NCBI GenBank assembly: GCA_036435485.1
Contig: CM071594.1
Coordinates: 197,868,216-197,932,215 of the forward strand
Direction of reading: 5' to 3'
DNA: 64,000 bases
Source of the DNA: Saposhnikovia divaricata
Lineage: Eukaryota; Streptophyta; Magnoliopsida; Apiales; Apiaceae
Shown here piece after piece: positions 57,637 to 64,000 of the stretch (positions are counted from its first letter, which is position 1; each line of letters starts with the position of its first letter). A model generated the notes under the pieces. That model searched no databases and was not told the DNA's origin. It was given only the letters and a program-made list of their open reading frames with translations. The translations under genes and the position numbers were made by a program.

Positions 57637-60600
57637 GGTAACAGGGAGGCAACCCTAGTTGTGGACAGTGGATGTTCAGGACACATGACTGGAAATAAAA
57701 CCCTGCTATCAGAATATGAGGAGAAGGCTGGCCCAAAAGTTTCCTATGGTGATGGCAATGTAGGAAGAACATTGGGATATGGCAATATTAATCTTGGAAA
57801 TGTCATCATCAACAATGTAGCTCATGTCCCAGGACTCAAGCATGACTTGTTATCTGTGAGTCAAATCTGTGACAAGGGATATCATGTAGATTTTCAACCT
57901 GAATATTGTGAAGTTATCAGCAGATCTACAGGAAAGGTTGTTCTAGTTGGTCACAGGCAAAACAACATTTATGAAATCAAGCTTTTGATAGATTCTGTTG
58001 GAAAAGCTGTTTGCCTGTCAACAAGAATGTCTAATGAAGAGAGTTGGAAGTGGCACAAGAAACTCTCACATTCGAACTTGAACAACATCAATGAATTGAT
58101 CAGAAAGGATCTTGTAAGAGGACTCCCAAAGGCTCTGTTAAATGTTGATGGCTTGTGTGACTCATGTCAGAAGGCTAAACAAAGGAAGTCATCTTTCAAG
58201 AGCAAGACAGAATTTTCTATCACTGATCCCTATCATCTTCTGCATGTTGATCTCTTTGGTCCAGTAAATGTTATGTCTATTGCAAGGAAGAAATATGCTT
58301 TAGTCATTGTTGATGAATACACTAGATTCACTTGGGTGTATTTTCTAGCAAAGAAGGATGAAACTGCATTAACTCTGATGGAGCATGTGAAGCTTCTGGA
58401 CAAAGGATCAAGCAACAAAGTCAGAATCATCAGAAGTGATAATGGAACTGAGTTCAGAAATGCAATAATGGAAGAATTCTGCAAGGACAATGGAGTGAAA
58501 CAAGAATTTTCAGCACCTGGTACACCACAACAAAATGGTGTAGTTGAAAGGAAAAACAGAACCTTAATTGAAGCTGCCAGAACTATGCTTGATGAAGCAA
58601 AATTGTCAACTTATTTCTGGGCAGAAGCTGTTCAAACTGCTTGTTTTACTCAAAATGCAACACTGATCAATAAGCATGGAAAGACACCATATGAGATGGT
58701 GAAGAAAAAGAAGCCTAACCTGAAATACTTTCATATTTTCGGGTGCAAATGTTTTGTTTTGAAGACTCATCCAGAACAGTTGACCAAGTTTGAGCTAAAG
58801 GCAGATGAAGGAATTTTTGTTGGCTATCCACTGTCAACAAAGGCATTCAGAGTTTACAATCTGAGAACTAAAGTGATCATGGAATCTATACATGTTTCTT
58901 TTGATGATAAGAAGATAACTGGACTTGAAGACAAAGATGAATATGATCAACTGAACTTTGAAAATGAAGATTTAAACTCTGATGAAGGAAACTCTGATGA
59001 AACAATTCTGACAGACTCTGTTGAAACAAACTCTGAACCTCTACTGGTAAACACTGGAGAAACTTCTCAGTCACAACAAAGGGGAGAACCAGTTGAGGGG
59101 GAGCATGATCAAGATGAAGACTCAAACACTGATACTGAGTCAACTGAAAAATCTGAATCAAACTCTGATGCTGCAAACTCTGAAAATTCAAATTCTGACT
59201 CTGGGCAGTCAAGTTCAGGGGGAGTCTCAGAAAACGAAGATAGATCACAACAAAATCCGGAGAGCATGGATCAAGGGGGAGGATCACATGCTGATAGAAG
59301 TCATTTGCCTTCTGCTAGGAAATTGACTAAATCACATACACCTGATTTGATAATTGGTGATCCAGATGCAAAAGTAAAGACAAGAAGTGCTACTGCAAGT
59401 GAATGTCTCTTTCATGCATTCTTGTCTAAAAATGAACCAAAGAAAGTGGAAGAAGCTCTTCAAGATGCAGACTGGATAACAGCAATGCAGGAAGAGTTGA
59501 ATGAATTTGAAAGGAATGAAGTTTGGACCCTTGTACCAAGGCCAAAGAACAGATCTATTGTTGGTACTAAATGGGTTTTCAGAAACAAGACTGACAGTGA
59601 AGGTGTTATCACAAGGAACAAGGCTAGACTGGTAGCAAAAGGCTATTCACAGCAGGAAGGAATAGACTATGATGAAACATTTGCTCCAGTTGCAAGATTG
59701 GAGGCAATCAGAATTTTTCTAGCATATGCCTCTCACAAGAAATTCAAAGTGTTCCAGATGGATGTGAAAAGTGCTTTTCTGAATGGAAAGCTTGAAGAAG
59801 AAGTGTTTGTTGAACAACCACCAGGATTTGTGGACCCCAAATATCCAGATTATGTCTACAGGCTAGATAAGGCACTATATGGACTTAAGCAGGCACCAAG
59901 AGCATGGTATGAGACACTTGCTCAGTTTCTTCTAGAAAGTGGATTCAACAGAGGAACAATTGACAAAACTCTGTTTTATTTCAATCAAGGAAGTGACCTC
60001 CTTTTAGTTCAAATTTATGTTGATGACATCATCTTTGGGTCTACTAATGATAAACTCTGTAAGAAGTTTGCCAAGCTCATGCAGTCCAGATATCAAATGA
60101 GCATGATGAGAGAGCTTAGTTACTTTCTAGGCCTACAGGTGAAACAAACAGAAGATGGAATTTTCATTAATCAAGAAAAATATACCAGAAATCTTCTCAA
60201 GAAATTTGGTATGCTTGACTGTTCATCTGCATCAACTCCCATGGCAACAGCAACTAAATTGGACAAAGACACAGGAGTTTCAGTGGATATGACAAACTAC
60301 AGGGGCATGATAGGATCTCTTCTTTACTTGACAGCTAGTAGGCCTGACATCATGTATGCAACCTGTCTTTGTGCAAGGTTTCAGGCAGATCCTAGAGAGC
60401 CACATCTGACAGCTGTGAAAAGAATCTTCAAGTATCTCAAGGGCACCATATCATTAGGTCTGTGGTACCCCAGAGAATCAGATTTCAAGCTACTTGGGTA
60501 TTCTGATGCAGACTTTGCAGGCTGCAAGGTAGACAGAAAGAGCACTAGTGGAAGTTGTCAATTTCTTGGTGACAGACTTGTTTCCTGGTACAGCAAGAAA

Positions 60601-60960
60601 CAGAAATCAATCTCCACATCTACAGCTGAAGCAGAGTATACTGCAGCTGGTAGCTGTTGTGCACAGATCTTATGGATGAAGAATCAATTGCTGGATTATG
60701 GATTGAGGTACAGTAATATCCCTATTTACTGTGATAATCAAAGTGCTATTGCTATGACAGGTAATCCAGTACAACATTCAATGACCAAGCACATCAGCAT
60801 AAGGTACCACTTCATCAGAGAACACGTGGAAGAAGGAAATATTGAACTACATTTTGTATCTAAAGAACAACAGCTTGCAGATATCTTCACTAAACCATTG
60901 AGTGAAGCTACATTTACAAGGCTGGTCAATGAACTAGGAATGGTCTCTGGTTCTGACTAG
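57631..60960 (+). CDS. C6 pol polyprotein, intact (1109 aa)
   Basis: An uninterrupted frame, counted from the TTG at 57631 because no ATG is available before the protease. Domains by approximate residue: aspartic protease DSGCSGHMTG near 12-21; integrase zinc region WHKKLSHSNLNN...LCDSCQKAK about 142-184; integrase core with D in HVDLFGPVN near 207, RSDNGTEF near 270 and QQNGVVERKN near 305; acidic Asn-Ser-Asp-rich linker about 440-550; reverse transcriptase about 630-875 with FQMDVKSAFLNG near 708 and YVDDIIFGS near 795; RNase H about 985-1105 with STSTAEAEY and ADIFTKPL. All catalytic positions I can identify are present. Expression probably depends on frameshifting, readthrough or splicing from gag, since the two are out of frame. 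Confidence 0.93.
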   Translation: MQGNREATLVVDSGCSGHMTGNKTLLSEYEEKAGPKVSYGDGNVGRTLGYGNINLGNVIINNVAHVPGLKHDLLSVSQICDKGYHVDFQPEYCEVISRSTGKVVLVGHRQNNIYEIKLLIDSVGKAVCLSTRMSNEESWKWHKKLSHSNLNNINELIRKDLVRGLPKALLNVDGLCDSCQKAKQRKSSFKSKTEFSITDPYHLLHVDLFGPVNVMSIARKKYALVIVDEYTRFTWVYFLAKKDETALTLMEHVKLLDKGSSNKVRIIRSDNGTEFRNAIMEEFCKDNGVKQEFSAPGTPQQNGVVERKNRTLIEAARTMLDEAKLSTYFWAEAVQTACFTQNATLINKHGKTPYEMVKKKKPNLKYFHIFGCKCFVLKTHPEQLTKFELKADEGIFVGYPLSTKAFRVYNLRTKVIMESIHVSFDDKKITGLEDKDEYDQLNFENEDLNSDEGNSDETILTDSVETNSEPLLVNTGETSQSQQRGEPVEGEHDQDEDSNTDTESTEKSESNSDAANSENSNSDSGQSSSGGVSENEDRSQQNPESMDQGGGSHADRSHLPSARKLTKSHTPDLIIGDPDAKVKTRSATASECLFHAFLSKNEPKKVEEALQDADWITAMQEELNEFERNEVWTLVPRPKNRSIVGTKWVFRNKTDSEGVITRNKARLVAKGYSQQEGIDYDETFAPVARLEAIRIFLAYASHKKFKVFQMDVKSAFLNGKLEEEVFVEQPPGFVDPKYPDYVYRLDKALYGLKQAPRAWYETLAQFLLESGFNRGTIDKTLFYFNQGSDLLLVQIYVDDIIFGSTNDKLCKKFAKLMQSRYQMSMMRELSYFLGLQVKQTEDGIFINQEKYTRNLLKKFGMLDCSSASTPMATATKLDKDTGVSVDMTNYRGMIGSLLYLTASRPDIMYATCLCARFQADPREPHLTAVKRIFKYLKGTISLGLWYPRESDFKLLGYSDADFAGCKVDRKSTSGSCQFLGDRLVSWYSKKQKSISTSTAEAEYTAAGSCCAQILWMKNQLLDYGLRYSNIPIYCDNQSAIAMTGNPVQHSMTKHISIRYHFIREHVEEGNIELHFVSKEQQLADIFTKPLSEATFTRLVNELGMVSGSD

Positions 60961-62240
60961 GAATGTTGGTTAGATTCAAACTTTACTTATGTGATGTATT
61001 AATCATATTTCCTGATTGGTTAAATACTAAGTGAACTCTGTTGATTAAACTCTGATTTACAGTCTCTAAACTCTGTCAGCATGTCTGTATGTCATACACT
61101 GTTAATAAGTTTGATAAACTCTGTGAACTTTGAATTGATTTTTGTCTGAGTGAAAAACACCAATGAAGAAATATGTATGAAGCATGATTCTCAGCAATTA
61201 ATCATGAATCTTTCTGAGTTATTGTGATCTAATCTTAGATTGTGCAGAAAGTTAACACAGCATGATACTGGCTCATATTTATAGCATCTCTTAGTTTATT
61301 TTGTCCTAAACTCTGAGTCTATAAATACTGTGTGCATTACCTTTCATGAAAAACTACTGATGTTGATGAACTCTAAACTCTGTTAGTTATACTCTGATAG
61401 AATAAAATGTTTACTGCAATACCCCAAAGAAAATGTATATAGGTTGTTATACTCCTTTGAGATTATGTTGGATACTAGGATGACCCAGGAACCTATTGGT
61501 ATATAATATGTGCTAAAATTCTCTGATTTTTGGTGACTAGTTAAATACTAGGATGACCCAGGAACTTATCAAAATGATAAGGGCTAAAATTTTTGAATTT
61601 TTGGTGACTGGTTCCAACCTCTGATTACTGGAATGAAAAAAAAATGAATAAAAAAAATGAAAATAAAAAAAATGAAAATAAAAAAAATGTATATAAAGGG
61701 GGTATAAAATAAAAGTTACTGTATATAGTTTGATTACTTCAGAGTTTAGCTTTCATCATACAGTCAGTGTTTACTATGACAGTTTGTGCATCCAGTGCTT
61801 ATTGATTTACTTTATGGATTTTATGAAAAATTAGATGCTCTAAAAATTGACTTAGTAAACTCTGCTTCACACACACATATATTCACAACTGTGCAATTTA
61901 TGAAAGGGTTTCGGTGATAAAGTTGGAGAATTGACAAACGCTGTTGATTCGTGATTTGTACTCTAAGGTAAATTTTCACTTGGACAATTTGAAAGACTTG
62001 GAGTAAGTAGGGTTTTTGACAACTGTTAATCAGTGGATAGTTGATGAATGTGTTCTTTATATGATTACTTTAATTAGTTTTCATATTCTCTTCTTGATTT
62101 ATTTTCTTGAAGAACAGTTCATAAAACATAAATAACAGTTGCAGAACACAATGAATATGATTAGAGAAACAAAATTTTCATTGTAATACGAAAGAGATTA
62201 CAAGCAAATATTACATCTTTTTGTTCTCTCTATCTGCTAA
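60961..62240 (+). other. C6 3' non-coding region
   Basis: No gene on the element strand. It has aaactctg words, two diverged cctaggatgacccagg-type repeats (61480-61600) and an A-rich block with aaaaaaatgaa repeats (about 61640-61690). The right part (from about 62040) is the 3' UTR side of the antisense module. Confidence 0.7.
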
Positions 62241-62369
62241 TCTATTCAACAGGAAAGTAAAAGGTCCGTCCACACCACTCCATTGTTAGCAAAAATTCCC
62301 AGATCCCATCTTTGCCACTTTATTTGGGTGGAAGTTGAAGGGATAAGGTTATTTTTGCTGACATATTCA

Positions 62370-62627
62370 TTAACAATGGTTGGTGGTGTTGGATGAGGAT
62401 GCCTTCGAGGAGAGCCATGCCAATGTTGCTTGGAGGGCAGCATCGATGTCGATCACCCTTGCAGGTTTCTCTCTCTCGAGCTCTTCCAGACCAGCATCCA
62501 TTTGCAGCCACAGCGTTTCAAGCTGCCTTTCCCACTCAAACGCTTCAAATTCTTCACGCGTATAGCTGAAGATGTCCCTATTCTCGACAAGATGAAGGTT
62601 CTTTTCTTTGATGGTAAGGTTGGCCAT
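62370..62627 (-). CDS. Antisense 85-aa protein in C6
   Basis: Opposite to all C6 genes, between pol and the third ORF, at the same place as the C3 copy. It starts MANLTIKEKNLHL, then has YTREEFEAFEWERQLE and a second helical region before the Ser/Asn-rich end. Predicted to be charged and largely helical, with no recognised domain. The only changes from the C3 copy are at residues 2, 3, 28, 31, 46, 50 and 54. It diverges from ORF3 (63165) across 537 bp. Conservation of frame, length, promoter-like box and 3' UTR suggests a working transcription unit. It could be a regulator of ORF3, an antisense control of the element, or a captured host gene; none is shown. Confidence 0.72.
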   Translation of the reverse strand: MANLTIKEKNLHLVENRDIFSYTREEFEAFEWERQLETLWLQMDAGLEELEREKPARVIDIDAALQATLAWLSSKASSSNTTNHC

Positions 62628-62725
62628 TGTTTTTCAAGAGTATTTGGTTTGAAGGGTTTGTAATTTTACAGGGGAGACTGAAAGGTTAAAGGTTTAATGA
62701 AATAATCTGAGCAAGTCTCTAGGCC

Positions 62726-62733
62726 TTAAATAG
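62726..62733 (-). promoter_or_regulatory. TATA-like box of antisense gene (C6)
   Basis: CTATTTAA on the minus strand, 99 bp before the antisense ATG, within the conserved catctctatttaa context, with accagaatacgaagcg upstream at 62775-62760. Confidence 0.5.
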
Positions 62734-63164
62734 AGATGGGTAAGAACGAAGTTCTTAATCGCTTCGTATTCTGGTTATTAAAGGCAACAGGTAAACGCTT
62801 CAAATTCTGGTTTTACTTTGGTCCAGATATTTTAAAAGAGTATTATTTGATTTTTGTTTAAATCAAATATTTTAATGTTTTAATATTTAATATACTCTTC
62901 TTAAAAATAAGCGCACGTGACCCACTCGCCCTTTAATGTGTCCCACTTACCTATTATCGTGTCTCACTACACATTAATCAAGGAACTGATTGAGTGTTTG
63001 TTACATAAGAGATTGAGTTTTTCATTACTTTAATCACTTTTGTGTCCAAACGATTGTGTTTTATTATTACATCTCACAGTTCTCTTATTTTTCGCTTGGG
63101 CATTCACGCAAACACCTTTTCTACATACATATCTCTTGGAAATTCTTGCAAATTTCTTAACTCA

Positions 63165-64000
63165 ATGGCATCTAAAGCATTCACTGCTCTTGGTTTACGG
63201 TTTGTTCCTAACAACTATGAAGCTCCACTCTATCATCAACGCGTTCCAGAATCGTTTCATCTCATGCAGAACTTCTTGAGGGATTCAGAGATTGGACAGG
63301 CTCTGGTTGGACCTGCTACTCTCTCTGCGTCTCAAATTGCTACATTCTGGCAGAATTCAGTTTATGAGGATGGAGGAGAGAATGGAACTCCTACCATTAT
63401 CTTCACTTACGAAGACCAAGATTATGTGATTACTCCACAGACTGTACGAGATACAATGGGGTTTGACACACATACTTCTTATACTCTGGTTAATGAAACT
63501 TATCTGAGAGAGATGCTACAAGAGATAGGTTACATGGAATCTCTTGACAAGCTTGGCGGTATAAAGAGACCAAATCTCAGAAAGGAATGGAACTTCTTCT
63601 TTGATTGCATAACAAGGACGTTCCAGAAGAAAGTCACCAACTAGGATGCCATTCCAATAGACAGTCTCCAAATCGGGTATTCTCTGCTCTATGGTACTAA
63701 TTTTGATTTTGGTCGACATGTTCTGATGAGCTTAGGTGATAAACTGTCAGAATCTAATACTGTTTATTATGCTCGTTTTTGTCAAATGCTGTTTAATGCA
63801 TGTGTACCGGGTCTCGAAATTGATGATGCTGATGAAATTGATCCTTTTAGAGTCAATAAGAGAATATTCTCTGATATGACTAACAAGGATGTTGGTAAAG
63901 CAAATCTCCCTGCTTTTGTCATGCCACTTGCTCTGCGAAATTTTCTCAATCAACCACAAGAACCACAACACCCTGAACCACAACAAGATCAACAAGAACC
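63165..64000 (+). pseudogene. C6 third ORF, 5' part, one stop
   Basis: ATG 63165. It is open to a TAG at 63642-63644, then in the same frame to the window edge. It is homologous to the start of the C3 third ORF: KEWNFFFDCITRTFQKKVTN before the stop and DAIP...IGYSLLYG after it match the C3 order. Overall identity is low (perhaps 30 percent by eye), much lower than for pol or the antisense protein. The visible end is Gln/Pro/Glu-rich (QEPQHPEPQQDQQE). The TAG sits where C3 has a Phe codon. The rest lies beyond the window; the function is unknown. Confidence 0.75.

Larger units (their letters stand above)
54819..64000 (+). mobile_element. C6: best-preserved SIRE-type copia
   Basis: 5' LTR, PBS, gag, pol, antisense module and the start of a third ORF; it runs off the right edge. 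It is inserted in C5 after acata. Pol is uninterrupted, gag has one stop, and ORF3 one stop. The total length cannot be seen, but by comparison with C3 another 4-5 kb is expected. Confidence 0.9.

Overview
The window is plant nuclear DNA, almost certainly from a flowering plant (probably a dicot; the species cannot be fixed from sequence alone). The evidence is a spliced host gene with canonical plant GT/AG junctions, AT-rich intergenic DNA with MITE-like elements, and about 59 kb of nested LTR retrotransposons of the Ty3/gypsy chromovirus and Ty1/copia SIRE/Maximus types. No bacterial genes, rRNA, tRNA or CRISPR arrays were seen.

Layout. 1-4353 is host DNA: two MITE-like inverted-repeat elements, one intact two-exon gene for a glyoxalase/VOC-fold protein on the minus strand (1556-2096), a palindrome-rich tandem array (about 2259-3064) and an (AT)n(GT)n microsatellite. 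From 4354 to the right edge everything is retrotransposon, and the insertions can be read like strata. (a) A copia-type LTR fragment (4354-4985) is cut by (b) gypsy element G2, minus strand (4986-44078), which has 4.4-kb LTRs but no recognisable coding capacity. (c) Copia element C3 (13258-41679, minus strand, TSD acgtc) sits inside the body of G2. (d) Gypsy element G1 (16374-31668, plus strand, TSD ggaat) sits inside the third ORF of C3. (e) A solo LTR (42244-42751, TSD taccc) is also inside G2. (f) Copia C4 starts at 44079 inside the right LTR of G2 and is cut at 47231 by (g) copia C5, which carries a 1.1-kb solo LTR (48093-49198, TSD ctttc) in its gag and is cut at 54818 by (h) copia C6, which runs off the right edge. 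The right halves of G2, C4, C5 and C6 should lie beyond the window.

G1 is the youngest dated element: its two 4539-bp LTRs differ at only about three positions by eye, and it has an uninterrupted 1570-residue gag-pol with a C-terminal chromodomain-like tail. It also has an unusual acidic accessory ORF ahead of gag. That ORF could be joined by splicing to a small basic ORF inside the 5' LTR. C6 is the best preserved copia: its 1109-residue pol is open throughout and its gag is split by a single stop.

The most unusual discovery is a small antisense gene inside two separate copia elements (C3: 34662-34919, plus strand; C6: 62370-62627, minus strand). Each copy encodes 85 residues, runs opposite to its host element, and diverges from the element's third ORF across about 515-540 bp. 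A TATA-like CTATTTAA and upstream blocks are conserved. Codon by codon the copies differ at 27 codons synonymously and only 7 with amino-acid change, which points to selection on the protein. A 109-nt block across the stop codon and 3' UTR is almost invariant. The related element C5 lacks the module at the equivalent place.
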